NCBI GenBank assembly: GCA_015143295.1
Contig: CM026551.1
Location: forward strand, 15,363,827 to 15,427,826
Source: Tetracentron sinense
Taxonomy: Eukaryota; Streptophyta; Magnoliopsida; Trochodendrales; Trochodendraceae
DNA length: 64,000 nucleotides
Direction of reading: 5' to 3'
Each line of letters starts with the position of its first letter. Positions within the stretch are counted from its first letter, which is position 1. A program made the position numbers and the translations under genes. This document shows, piece after piece, positions 12,701-27,017 of this stretch. Under the pieces are notes generated by a model. It had not been told where the DNA came from. It ran no database searches and saw only the letters and a program-made list of their open reading frames with translations.

Positions 12701-15700
12701 GTAATGCACTGTTTCAAATCTCCCGAGAAATACCCAATTTCTCCCGTGAAAAATTGAGAAAAACATCTATAGTTTAAAACTCTGTTTTTATCGCGATATT
12801 TTAAAAAACTCTCGAGAAATATAATTTTATCTTTTTATCCTGTATATATCGCGAGATTTAAGCGGGATTTTAAAAATATTGTGAGAAATGCACAATATTT
12901 TTGATTTTATGAATTTATACCTTAGTGATATTTATTACTATTTTTGTAATTTCAATATATTTTTTTAATCATTGCTGAGATTTAGTTGATAAATACCCAA
13001 AAAAATTCAGATTTGAAAATCTCCTGAGAAAAACTTCGACCGATAAAAACCCGAGAACAAAATTTGTAACACTGGTGTAACGTAATAATATTTTTCTTTT
13101 GGGGATGTATTGTTTATAAACACTCATTTATGTGCACCTTCGACATTATTGTTTCAACATACGTGACAATGCATGTCACTTGACCTAAATCTTGCATTTA
13201 CTGTTTATGCTTGTGTTTTATTATAAAATGGGTTCAAAGTGTGTATTTAATATTGATGCTTAATTAATGATTTTCTAAAGTTTTATCTTAGACTTCCCAT
13301 GCTTCCGTAAGGTTCCCCATGCTTTCATAATTCTTACAATCCCATAAACTTCCACGAATCATTCTGTTTCCATAGTGAACAAAGCTTACACTGACACCAA
13401 AGTTTTAAACCTTGATTCTTTGACTGACTCAGTTATTAATGCAGATGGGGCTGTAATGACTTGGGAATTTAAATATTTTAATTCTACCTAAGGATGTATA
13501 TATTGGACATCATGAGTCAATTCCACATATATCCTTTTTATATGGCTCATGAACTTGCTTTTGTTAAGTGTTAATTAACTAAACTTTTTTTTGCAGTTTT
13601 ATTTCACATTACGTGCTGATCTTGACTATCTTGATGGGAAACACACTGTAAGTCTTCTGAATATTAATTATGTTTCTAAGAGGATTGGATTCTAAACGTC
13701 TTGTTTCATCAGACATATAAAGGAATATTCTCTTCATGTTCATCAATGCAGGTGTTTGGGGAGATTGCTGAAGGCCTGGAGACCTTGACAAGAATAAATG
13801 AAACATATGTGGATGAGAAGGGGAGACCATACAAGAATATCCGGTTCATTCTCATCTTACTTTGTATATTTACTTCACTGATATGCAGACAATTTATAAT
13901 GTTCTGCTCTGATGGTTCTCTTGCTTCTTTTCTGCTGATGCTTGTAAATAATCCTTCCAACCTATTATGTTGCAACAGAATCAAACACACGTACATACTG
14001 GATGATCCTTTTGACGATCCTCCCCAGCTATCTGAGTTAATTCCGGAGGCTTCCCCAGAAGGAAAACCAAAGGATGAGGTAACATTAAGTTGGAGCATTA
14101 TATTCTTCATTGTGGTTACAATCAGTAGCAAGGTATTATATCTGATTGACCATGCTTGTATTGACCAAACTAGTTATTCATTGAGTTGGTTGAAACTTGA
14201 AATTGCATAATTTGACTCAACCCAGTCAAGTTTCAAGTTTGGTTTCCAGATAATGGAGTTAGAATTGTTGGTGCTTTCTTGACAGACTTTTTTCGTAATG
14301 GTCATGACCACCTGTAGCCTAATGTTATTTATATTTCTATTCTTTCATTAGATTGATGATGACGTGCGGCTTGAAGATGACTGGGTTCCTATGGATGAGC
14401 AATTGGATCAAGCAGAGCTTGAGGAGGTTCTTCGCACAAAGGAAGCACATTCTAGTGCAGTTGTTCTCGAGAGTGTACGCATCTGATTGATATCTCTTGG
14501 TTCCTGTTTTTGATATCAGATTACATGCAGTCTTATTTATAAAGTAACTCGTTGATATTAATTTGTGCGCATCACAGATAGGAGACATACCTGATGCTGA
14601 GATAAAGCCTCCGGAGAATGTGTTATTTGTTTGTAAGCTAAACCCAGTTACTGAAGTGAGTGCTTATTTTCTTGTGACTGAATTGGAAACTTTTCCTTTT
14701 TATACGTTGTGAGGGCTCACAAGGGTACCAAAGGCTTTTGTTTTCTTGCATGGATGCCTACTCTATCCAGTTCCTTCAAGATGTTTCTTGCTTCCATTTT
14801 TCAACATTAAATGTATCGTACTACCATTTTAATGGCAATGAAACTAAATTTTCCAATGCTTGTTAGTCTAGTATGTATGTATATATATATATACATGCCT
14901 TATCATGGTGTATTCTTGTTCATCTTTTTGATGCAGGATGAAGACTTGAATACAATCTTTTCACGTTTCGGAAATGTTGTTTCGTGAGTGCCTAATTAAT
15001 TAAATATTCTTTTTCAAACTCATTTCAATCATGTTAAATAGTGTTTCTTTCTGTTATTTAATTTTCACAACAATGTTTACCATTGTAGGGCTGATATTAT
15101 CCGTGATTATAAGACTGGGGACAGTTTATGCTATGCTTTCATTGGTGAGTATAATTCTATTGATACTTTTGGGAAATACTTGTGTACATGTTTTAATGGA
15201 ACCAAAAGGTTTTAGCACCTTTATTTATGAAATTCCCCTGCAATGTTTCCTTTGTCCTTATACTTTGAATTCTGAAACACAAGAAGTATGAACCTCTTTC
15301 AACAATTCACTCTGAAGTCAAAACGGATTAAAAAGATATATGCACTTCAGAATTAGCAAAATATTGTATATTATCAGGTAAAGAAATAGTGTATCCTTTT
15401 CTTATTAATAAATAAAAGGTTCTTGAGTCATATAATTCCTCCACTGAGCTTATATGTTAAGATGTAAGGCTGTAGGGTATGTATGCATGTATCAAAAGTA
15501 TTACGTATATGTTCTACACTTCTACAAAGTTATTGACAACTAGATAGTATGGCAAAGTTTCAACATGTAGTAGCAGCACTCAACAAAAAAGAAGTTTAAA
15601 TTTATAGTAGTATTTCACCAAGAATTGAAGAAAATGAATGAAAATGATACAATTTTAAAAAATAAAAAAGAAAAAGTCATAATGAGATAAAAGAAAAACT

Positions 15701-18700
15701 ATCCGTCCATTCATTATATTTCAAACAGATCAAAATAAAAAGAAGATACAGGCCATTATCCAATAGAAAAGAAAACTATACAGTGATCAACTTAAGGACT
15801 ATTTAGGTAATGGATTTCTAACCTTTGAGTTGCTGAGTCAATACTTAGAAAGACAAGTCAATAACTGACAACATTTCAGAAGGTCAGAAAATTATGTTTC
15901 TTTGTTTGCCCCTTGTCTTGCTCCACAAACATTGTGATTGTTCCATCACACTGGAGACCCACATCATGCAAAGAAGTGAAGACCTAAAGACTCCTATGCC
16001 TCAAATTCTCTCATTGCTTTCTATGAACCCAACAACTTGCATTGTTGGAACCTGCCACGACCCAAAATACCCTGTAGGAGTTAGGATACTTTGGCTCATG
16101 ACTTGACCAGTCAAATCAAACCATTCTGTAAAATAATACAAGGCATGCTACAACGGAAGCTAAAACTTTATACATAAACAGTATTCGAAAAGAGGTTATT
16201 TTCAATTATTTACAACAAAACTAGAAGTAAGAGTGGACATGCCCACTCATCAAAATATAAACATTCTCTCCCCGTAGAAATAATCTTCATCCTCCACCTG
16301 ATGCTCCATAGTATGTTCCTCCTCACCATAGTCTTCCTCAAACCATGGAACAAGAGCACATATGTCAAAAATTTCCAATATAGCACTTGCCAACATCAAA
16401 TGTACGGCTGAGTATTGAAACACTCAGCGAGCACAAACCAATAGCTAACATTGTGATAACATACATCTCATGACTTGCATGTGAAATAAAACAATTCATT
16501 CATATTCAATGCATACAATTAACTACAAAGTCATTCTTAAAATCACATGTGCATGCTTAGTTTATTGTACTTTAAACTTACTTTTCGTGTTTTGAAAACA
16601 TGTTTGCCGTGTGTAAAACATTGTTCTTGTCTTGTGAAAATTATGCATGTCTTGTTCTTGTTCTTGGCGTGTGAATCATGCTTATTCTTGACTTGTACTT
16701 GCTTGTGAGCCAGATGTTAGTGCCTTGAAATGATTTGAAGTTAGGTCTGTGAATACCCTTCACCAAATTGACACAATTAGGTCACCAACATCCTTGCACC
16801 AACCCTTATGTTTGGCATTATTAGTGTTTATGATCCTTGAAGCCTAGAATTTAGATCTTAGACATGATCCTTGAAGCCTAGTAATTTGATCTTAGACTTG
16901 TCTTGCATAAATCCCTTTTTATATCATGGAAAACATATGAATAACTGTAATTTCAAGAAATCGTGATCATGCCATGCATGCATGTGTATAAATTGACAAA
17001 ATCTCAGCATATAATGCATGCATGTGCAAAAGCATGTATCTACAAATCTTTAAAACATGGAAGCATGCTTATGGAATTCAATTTTAGTAAAAACAGAACA
17101 AGTAATATGGTTAATTAACATATTACAAAACAATTCAACCTTCAATTCATATTTAATAAGGACAAAGCTAGCTAGAGAATGTACCGACCCTTTTTAAAAT
17201 GAAATCTCAGTTGAGAAACAAGCTTCAGAAGACAGGTTCGAGCTTGAGGAAACTCTGGAAACCAGAATTTTGCTCCACACAATCTCACATGAACAATTTC
17301 TACCAAAATCCCCAATTTCTTTTCTTCTTCTTCTCAAAATCTCTCTCACAACAAATCCTAGGGTTTGTAAACCTTTAGGACCGAATTCTCTTTCCTATTT
17401 ATTGTCTAAAATGTTTCAAAAGAAATCCCCAAAGTAAACTTATTAGAAGTCGGTTGGTGAAGTTCTAGGTTGAATTTCAGCTGTTTCTGGGCAATTTCGT
17501 CAACGAAATTGGGTTCGCTGACGAATTTCCTCGACTAATTTGAAGCACTTCGTCGCCGAAATTCGTTGACTGGTCCTGTGATTTTTTCACTTTGGTATTT
17601 CGATCATAACTTTTGACTCGCTTATTGGATTTTGACGATTCTACTTGCGTTGGACTCGTCATTCAAAGATGAACAATTTTGTCTCTAATGGACAAATCCT
17701 AATTCTGAGTTTAAATGGTCGAAATAGGCTCTAAATCTGACTGGTTATTAATTACAGCAGCCAAAACTCCAGAAAACTCACATTTGATTTAACTTTGACT
17801 CAAAATATGAGAAAGTGATAAACATGAACATTGAAGTGAGTTTCAATATCTTTCTAATTGTTCAAGAATTACTCGATTCCGATCAACGGTGCAAAAACTA
17901 GAGTTCTCTCAAGTTGAGGGTGTTTCCAAACATCCCTCTTTTTGACACTTAGAGTATTTCTTACTTTTGTTTCATTTATCCCTAACACCCATAATCAAAT
18001 TCTATACATATTTTAATTCATAAAAAAAAAACTCATTTCATTTTAAAACATGAAACCACAAGTGCATTAAGGCTTTGAGCCTTGAAGGCACTATTCACAA
18101 CACTATTCACAAGATTAAGAATTTAGTTCCGAGATTCTACATTCTTCCCCCCCTTACAAGTCCCCGAAATTAAGACGACACATGCAACATCAAAAACAAC
18201 TAAGTAAACTATTGGGGATACATTTTTCGTATTTCATCTTCACGCTCCCACGTAGCTTCTTTAGCTGAATGGTGTTGCCAACGAACAAGAACCAAAGGAA
18301 ATGTCTTGTTTCTCAAAACTTGATCTCTCTTATCCAAAATTTGAACAGGTTACTCCAGCCATGTGAGAGGTGGTAAGGCAACTCAGTAAGCAACCTCACC
18401 AATTCTAGTGATGATTTCAAAAGGTCCCACATATCTTGGGCTGAGCTTGTCTCTCTTACCAAACCCAAGGTTCGTAATATCGGCGATATATCGCCGATAT
18501 TTTTCGGTATCGTTGAAGACCGATGCATCGACACCCTGTTTAAAAAAAAATACACAGTATCGGTTAGTATTGCCGATATATCTCCGATATCGGCGATATA
18601 TCGACGATACCATGTTGATATCGACCAAAAGCAAATGAGTCCCATCCAAATCAGAGATTCGGTCAGGGTTCCCCTTTTTTTTCACATGTGCAAGCATCCA

Positions 18701-21700
18701 TCCAAAAAAAATCAGTACTAACTACAGAAAACCCGTGAATGGTGTCTGATTCATTGTCTTTAAATTTGGAAAAACCTACATATCATTCATGCAATTGCGA
18801 TCTTGAGAGTTCACACTCTGAAAATCTTCGATATAGTGGAAAAACAAAGGAGGGGGGGGGGGGGTTGATTTAGAAGAAAGAAGGAGGAAGAAGGAGGAAG
18901 AAGGAAGAAGAGGCCAGAGGGTACCTGAGCTAGTCCACTGTCGCCATCCACCGTCGTCTTCGCAGTCGCCGTTGCCAAACGCCCAAACCCAAGCTAAGGT
19001 TCCTCCTTACCCCTCGGCTCCTCTTCTCTACGTGTTTTTTTTTTTTGGTTCTGTTCTGTTCTATTCTGTGATCTGAACTCTGAAGTATATGATTCCTTCA
19101 GATAAGCTTGAAACCTTATAAGGGTTTGCTAAGTTCACTCACCCTACTTAAAACTTAAAACCCTTATAAGGGTTTGCTAACTTCACTCACTCCCACTTAA
19201 AACTTAACACCCTTATAAGGGTTTGCTAACTTCGCTCACTCCTACTTAAAACTTAAAACCCTTATAAGGGTTATCTAACTCCACTCCTACGTAAAACTTA
19301 AAACCCTTTCATGGGTTATCTAACTTCATTCTTACTTTTTTTTTTTTTTTTTAAGGGCTTTAACTTTTAAGTAAGATTATATTAATGTATTTTTTTTTTC
19401 TATGATAATGCATTTTTTTCTATAAAACTAGCATTACCTTATAAACCCTTATAAGGGTTATTTAATTGTTAATGCATTTTTTTTGTAAAAAAGTTGTTAT
19501 GTTAATGTTAGGGATTTTAACCTAAAATTTAAAAGGTAATACTAGTTTCACACTTTCACTCTCTTTATAAATTATATGGAGGTTTTAATTTAAAAAAAGC
19601 TTCACTATATTGAAATATAACAAAAAAAATAATAATTTCTTGATAAAGATGTATCTCTAGCAAATTATGCCCATAAGACCATTTTAGTAATATTAAAAAA
19701 TTAATAATTTCTTAATAATATTTTATAAATTAAAAATAATTTATATGTAATATCTCTAACCTCATAAGGGCTTTTTAAAAATATAATAACACCTTGACTA
19801 ATCAGTAATCACTTAGCTATTCTTTTTAGTAAAAAAATTTAACATACTTTAACTAATCAGTAATCACTTTGATTAATAAGTTAACATACTTTTTAGTACA
19901 AAAATTTATAAGTTAATATACTATTTTTATTACATAATTTTAAAAGATTATAAAACATACTATTTTGAAGAATTTTTTTTTTTAAAACTGGTCTGCCATA
20001 TTAGAAATTATATTATATGCAAAAAGTAATATGTTGTAAACTAATATTGATTTATATTATACACCCAATTTTAAAAAGTATTAAAAATTGTAATATAAGG
20101 CCGTTTTTTCTATTTTAATTTTTAAGAATTATACTTGAAATTCATGTATATTTTTATTTAGTTATGATCAATGTTATATATATATATAATAATTACTGAA
20201 ACTTGATTATGGGTCTGCACATTGCCTTAGGAGTATTACATCTACTTTAATTATTTATCTACTCTAATGTGCACTCATAAAGTCATAAGTATTTCAAATT
20301 GTCAAATCAATTAACATGGATAAGCATTAAACAAAAAGTAATATGTTATAAACTAATATTGATTTATATTATACACCCAATTTTAAAAAGTATTAAAAAT
20401 TATAATATAAGGTCGTTTTTTCTATTTTAATTTTTAAGAATTATACTTGAAATTCATGTATATTTTTATTTAGTTATGATCAATGTTATATATATATATA
20501 TATATATATAATTACTGAAACTTGATTATGGGTCTACACATTGCCTTAGGAAAATTACATCTACTTCAATTATTTATCTATTCTAATGTGCACTCATACA
20601 GTCATAAGTATTTCAAATTGTCAAAACAATTAACATGGATAATCATTAAAAAACAGAGGCGATAGGAGTTGATTATATTATGTGTTTAACTTGATTATAT
20701 TTTTTAATGATCCACTGTGCAGTATTTTTTATATTGTAAAAGAATTAGCCTGAGTAATTCCATCACTCTATAATTTGTAAAAGAAATAAAAACCTTTGTA
20801 ATTTGTATTTCGACAAAGAAGTTTTGCTTGATGACATTAAGCTTGTAATCATCTAAACAACTCTCAATATACACAGATTACATTAAAATAAAAATTCTAT
20901 ATATTTAAAACTTAAACAGGAGTCCCGCACATTTAAATAAAATTGCATCAACTTCTTTTTACATAATTACATCCACTTCTTTTTACATAATTACATCAAC
21001 TTCATACTCAAATAAAATTACAGTCGTCTTCCTTTTTTCTTGATGCAGGGTCTCCGATCAGTTAACCATCTCCTCTCTTTTCCATATTGATTTTGTCCTG
21101 TAAAAACATTGAGCTCATCAATTACATATAAAAATAGTTTGAGAAACTAAATTAAAATTCAATTACTTATCATATAGAAACAGTTTGAAAAACTAAATTA
21201 AATTTCAATTATTTATCAACTGTAATGTGCATTCATAAGCTTTTCATATTTCTAAAACAATTAACATGGATAATCATTAAAAAAATCACGGGTTTTGGTG
21301 CTTGATTATGTTATGTGTTTGACATTAATATTTATTGGTGATCCACTAGGAGATGGTACGGGACATAGGTTGGTCGCATGGAAAACAAATAGAAGGGAAC
21401 AAGAATGAAGCAATATGTAATTATTGTGGCAAAAAAATAAGGAGCGGTGGAATTACCCGGTTAAAGTGACATCTTGCCGGGGGTGATTCGAATGTGGCAG
21501 ACTGTCTAAGTTGTCCGATGGAGGTCAGACAAGCTATGAAGGTTAACCTTACCATTGGGGCTAAGCAGAGGCTGGAGCATGTCGCGGAGCAAAAGGCAAT
21601 CCGTCAGGAAATGAGGCATGGTCTACAACCACCAGTAGATGTGGATGATGATGACGAAGATGATACTTTATACCCAATCGACTGTATTGGAGTTGACGAG

Positions 21701-24700
21701 AGGCTAGCATATCAACAGGGCTATCGTCAATCTATGCGCCAGCAGTGGGACAGAGATCAGGAGCGTTCATTTGCAGCTCGCATGCGGTCTGCCGATTTCA
21801 GAGGCAGTGTCGGAGCAGGACCTCTGATTTTGGGACTGGGACACAACCACATGGTATGTTTGGCCGCGGTCAAAGCATGAAAGTCTCGGATCTGCCACAT
21901 GATTCATCTCTGTACAAAAGTCGAAATGCAAAACAGAAGCGGTTGAAGGAAATGTGGAGTGGGGGAAGTCTGGTGGAAGCGCTTGGAACAGCTGTATCCA
22001 AGTTTTTCATACATAGTCATGTGCCTGCTAATGCCGCCTCAACCCCACAGTTTAAGAACATGATTAACGAGGTAGGACGGGCTGGGCCAGGGGTAGAGCC
22101 TCCTTCTCCATATGAGATTATAGGTAAATACTTAGACGCAGAGGAGAAGGAGATGAGAGACTATATTGACACTCTAAAGCCAACGTGGGAAAATTTTGGT
22201 GTCACTATTATGTGCGATGGTTGGACAGGACCCACTAGGCTTTTGATCATCAACTTTATGGTCTACAGTCAGGAAAGGACAATATTTTTAAAGTCCGTTG
22301 ATGCATCTGATAATATAAAGAATACAAAGTATATATATGACTTGATGAAGGGTGTTGTAGAAGAAGTGAGAAAGAAAAATGTAGTACAGGTGGTGACTGA
22401 TAATGGTAGTGCCTTCGTAAAGGCTAGGAAGATGCTTATGAAAAAGTATCACCTATACTGGACCCCTTGCGTAGCCCATTGCATAGACCTGATGTTACAG
22501 GCGATAGGAGAAAGAAAATCTGTGAAGGAGGTTATTGACGAGGCAAGAACGGTAACCAACTTCATATACAACCACAGTTGGGTTTTAGCAAAGATGAGGG
22601 CCTTGTGTGGTGGTGAAATAGTACGGCCAGGGGTGACGCGCTTCACCACCAATTTCATTGCCTTGGAGAGTCTGTCCAAACATAAAATTGGACTAAATGC
22701 ATTGTTCACTGGGACTGATTGGGCAGAGTATGGACAAAGGCGTACCGTTTTGGGAAAGAAAGTTGAGAACATTGTCCTTAACAACAAATTTTGGGACAAA
22801 GTGGATGATACGGCTGCCATACTAGAGCCTATTTACCGTGTCTTAAGGGTGATAGATGTAGATAAGTGGCTGACTATGGGTTCTGTGTATGAATTAATGC
22901 GGGTAATGAAGGCGTCGATAAAGAATGTGTCACCTCGTGGATACAAGTGAGTCCACAAGATTATTGATGCTCGTTGGGATAAGACAATGGAGCATCCCCT
23001 TCATGCTGCTGGTAAGTTTGATTTTTATTAGATGTTTACATTGAAGTATTGCATGCTTGTAATAATAATTGCATGTCATATAACTTTCACGTTTCAGCAT
23101 ATTATTTGAACCCAAAGTATCACTATAACCACCACTTGGGGAATCGGGATGACTTAATGAAGGCTGTTCACGACGTCTTCGAGACGTTCAACCCGAAGTG
23201 TAAGAGAAAAGGAGACTTCGGGAATGAGGTGAAATGTCTTTATCTCGTTAATTATAGCATATTTATGTGCATTATTGCATTCTAGTATATTCTATCTAAT
23301 TGGAACATGTTTTCCCAAAATCTATAGCTAGTGCGCTTCAGGGATGTGCGGGGGAGCTTTGGAAGAAATGCTGTTAAGGAGGGAAGGTCTAGGATGACGC
23401 TGGGTGAGTAATTTCTTCCCAATAAAGTATATTTTTCTCTACATCAAAATATCTATGAAACTAATGTATAACATCGTTTAATTATCAGCTGATTAGTGGC
23501 AAATGTACTGAACCGACTGTCCAACCCTTATAAAATTGGCGGCTCGCGTGTTATCACAGACTGCTTCATCTTCAGCATGCGAGCAGAACTGGAGTACATT
23601 TGCCCTCATCCACACAAAGCAACGGAACCGATTTAGCTACAAAAAGCTGCAAAAATTGGTCTTCTGTCACCATAATATGAAGCTGCGACTCAAGCAACTG
23701 CAGATTGACACTGGGAAGCAGCCTAAGCAGGATCCTTTAGACCTGATGTTAATCGGTGCCATTGAGGATCAAGATAATTCACTTTCTAAGTGGGTTAAGG
23801 TTTCATCCCTTGATGAAGATGATGGGCGTCCGAACGCAGCTATAGCTAGCGTGGCCGTTGAGATGGGCATCGATGTAAAAAGGGTTATTGCTACAGAAGT
23901 GGGGTCTAGCACCAGCGGCAGCAGGAGCAGCTTTAGCATAGAATCATTTGATGAGATGATGAGAAGTCCAAGAGGTCCTGGGACTTCGGGTGCAGCAACC
24001 ACTGGGACAAGTAGATTGTCCAATAGTAATAGTGAGGGTGGTGAAGAGTCTGATGACCATGATGAGAGTGACGGAGGCGGTGACAGTCCTGGGGATGGAG
24101 GCAACGTCGGAGTTGAACAGAGGAGAGACAGAGGCCTCTGAGCCCATTCACCGTAGAGGCTGACTTTGACCATACCACACAAGACCAAGATCATGGTGCC
24201 CCGTCTTCACATCCAGCAGAAAGCCAACCAAGTCATTACGTCTCTCGTCGAGGAAACAGGGGCAGGGGGCAGGGGGCAGGGCAGGGGCAGGGGTCAGGGT
24301 AAGGGCAAGAGACGAGATGTGGGACATGATGCTTGGTTTGAAGTCATGGAACATTCAGGCTCTAGTTCCAGAGGGTCTCAACGTACATGGTCCTGCAGCT
24401 ATGACCAGGATACACAGTCTCAGGCATCAGGTTCTCAAGAACATAGCTCTGCACATTCCACACATTCCACACATAACCAATATCCTTATGGATATGTCTC
24501 AGGATATGAGCCACGTCCATATGGGTATGGAGGTGACAATTTCCAAATCCTAGTGCCTGTGGCAGTTGTGCCTCATCACCCACAGTATCCACCAATGGGC
24601 GTGCTACTACATCTTAGCCCAGATTATTACCAACATTATGTACATGAGTATACATCCATGTACCATAATGTGATGAGCTGGGCACAGTTGTACGTATGTG

Positions 24701-26981
24701 GAGACTCAGCACTATAGCCAGCCAAGTCAGGATAGAGATGATGACATCGAACCTTCGCGTAACTCCTTCTGGTGGTGATTGTAGGTTTTTTTGGTGGATT
24801 GTATTATGTATGTTTTTATTATTATGAATCTTATAAATTATGAATTTATGATTGATTGAGAAATGAATGAAACATGAATCAATCATAATTCATACATTAT
24901 CGTCAACGCACATTTTTGCTCTCTTCTCATTGCATCTCTTATATACATTGTTATTTTTTTTAATGTTTTTTCTAAAAGGTGTATTAACATCTATTTTAAT
25001 ATTTCCTGAAGTTTCACTACAAAATTCCATGTTTTGCCCTATTTTTTGCTATTTTTTTCAAAAATCACCGATAAACGATATATCTTTTTTCCGCAGCTCG
25101 ACAGGTCGACCGATATCGACATTTAGAACCTTGACCAAACCTCATCACACCTTTCATTGGAGAAATCTTGACAAACACATAATCCCCAATATTAAATTCA
25201 AGATCTCTTCTACAGGTGTCGGCATAACTCTTCTGTCTGCCGACAACAAAAGTCATCGGCTGAGTAACAAGTTACTCCGCGTATAAAACAAATCATAGTG
25301 AACAATATAATGAACATTAACTTGCATGCATTATACAAATTCCTACATCAGTTCACATACATAATCAGAGTGCGGAAAACAAACAGGTACATTATTTCAA
25401 TTTATTTATTTCTTTTCTTTTCTTACTTTTTGTACTTTACACTTTATCGTTTCATGAATAACACATCCACATGCATTCGTAATAAATTAAAATATCGCTT
25501 TACCATATAAGGAAATGAGTTACTATACTTTACTTTACCGAGATACTACCCTTCGTACATTATCCGGGATAGACGGCTTAGTGCATTTTCCAGTACGACG
25601 GCTTACTTACTTTGGCATACTTATCGCTATTTTTATGGTATTCAGTGGTGCAAAATACAACATACATTATCGCTTTCATGTCTTTCTTTCTTACTTACTT
25701 TACTTTTAGTCTTACTTATAATCTTCTTAGTGTCTTCAATTCTCTCTTCATTCATATGCATATTTTTCATTCGTGAGTGCACAATGATACACTTTTTGTT
25801 TAAATTACACTTAAGACTAACCGTCAAGGGCCATAGGACATCTCACCATAGCGTCTCATTCCACTATGTTAACCAAGCCTAGGCAAACTTAACTTTCATC
25901 AAATGTTCATTTACCCAAATGTATATCATGTATAAAGAAACATAAAAGAAACACACAACCTTTCATATTTCCAATGATTCGACAATCTAAAATCATAGTT
26001 TATATTAAAATACACATAAATCACGATCTAATTTAGATATCAAAATCCTCTTTTGTTTAATCAAGATCAGTATCCTAATTATAACACCTTTCATCAATAA
26101 TAATTCTCATGAATTATAAACATAAAATCAAACTCACATATAATTAAAATCCCACAAATAATTCATCCATTCAATTCCATCCATTCATCCCATTCTCTTC
26201 ATAAATCCACACACTTCAATAAAATTTCTCAATCCTCTTGTTGAATCTTAAATAATTTAACATGGTTCTTCACATCCTAATTTAGCGATTCGAGAATAAT
26301 GAAATTGAATCATAAATATGGTTATTCACATCCTATTTTAACGATTCAAGAATAATGAAACATGAATCATAAGCATGTTCATGTTCATGTTCATAGATCC
26401 TACATATTCTTACCTAGGTTTACTCCTTTTAATTCATCATTTTAGGTTAATATTCAAAATATGGACCACTAGATTCGTTATTTTACCTCACTTGATCGCT
26501 TCCTTACGATCTAACGCTTGCGAATAGGGCTTCGATCTCGATCTTCAAGTCTGTTTTCTTCTTTGAGGCTTCTTTAGGGTTTCTTTAATCTATCTTGATT
26601 TCAAGAAGGGAATGTATCCGGATTTTTATCAAGAAGGGACGCCTCAAGCAATGATCCATGAAACAAGATCCAAGATCTAATATCTTAGATCCAATCCAAG
26701 GGGTGTGTGGCTTCACAAACACGAGAAAATACGGGAATAAGAGATTAGAGATTCAAAACATCCAAGGGTGATCTTCACGACCACCATGGTTTCTCCACGA
26801 ACTAAGATCCAATCAAATTCCAAGTGATCAATGATCAAGAACTAGATCTAAGAGGATAACACCCACCATCCAAGAATCAATTCATGTACAAGAACATAAC
26901 TGCCAAGATCTGGAGAGGATATGCGGCCATACTAGAGGTAAGTCTTTTCCTTTTGCTAAATGTTGATTTCTAGAATCAAGA

Positions 26982-27017
<36 letters not shown>

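Larger units (their letters stand above)
18466..25133 (+). mobile_element. Autonomous-type hAT transposon with decayed transposase
   Basis: The ends CAAGGTTCGTAATATCGG and the inverse of CAAGGTTCTAAATGTCG are flanked by an exact 8-base duplication ACCAAACC (18458-18465 and 25134-25141). The 6668-base element holds, from left to right: TATCGGCGATAT subterminal repeats, a CAAAGGAGG(G)n and AGAAGGAGG tract, a ~60-base tandem array (19105-19330), a ~305-base duplication (20028-20650), the transposase region (21353-24141), and a Ser/Tyr/Gly-rich tail frame to about 24717. It landed in the integrase-end part of the Gypsy element, so it is younger than that insertion. It is the longest copy of the family in this window. 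Confidence 0.93.

Noticed and set aside
12477-13411. Two similar ~110-base stretches (12477-12587 and 13302-13411) both ending TTTAAAACCTTG or TTTTAAACCTTG
   Set aside because: They may be ends or copies of an old MITE, but inverted ends and a target duplication could not be shown.
13701-14210. A 169-residue open frame
   Set aside because: It overlaps CYP59 exons 5 and 6 and reads through the introns; the spliced exons explain the similarity.
23769-24194. Antisense open frames over the transposase tail
   Set aside because: Shadows of a biased-composition coding region on the other strand.
24166-24717. A 183-residue Gly/Ser/Tyr-rich open frame as an independent gene
   Set aside because: It lies directly after the hAT transposase, has low-complexity composition and is best read as part of the decayed transposon tail.
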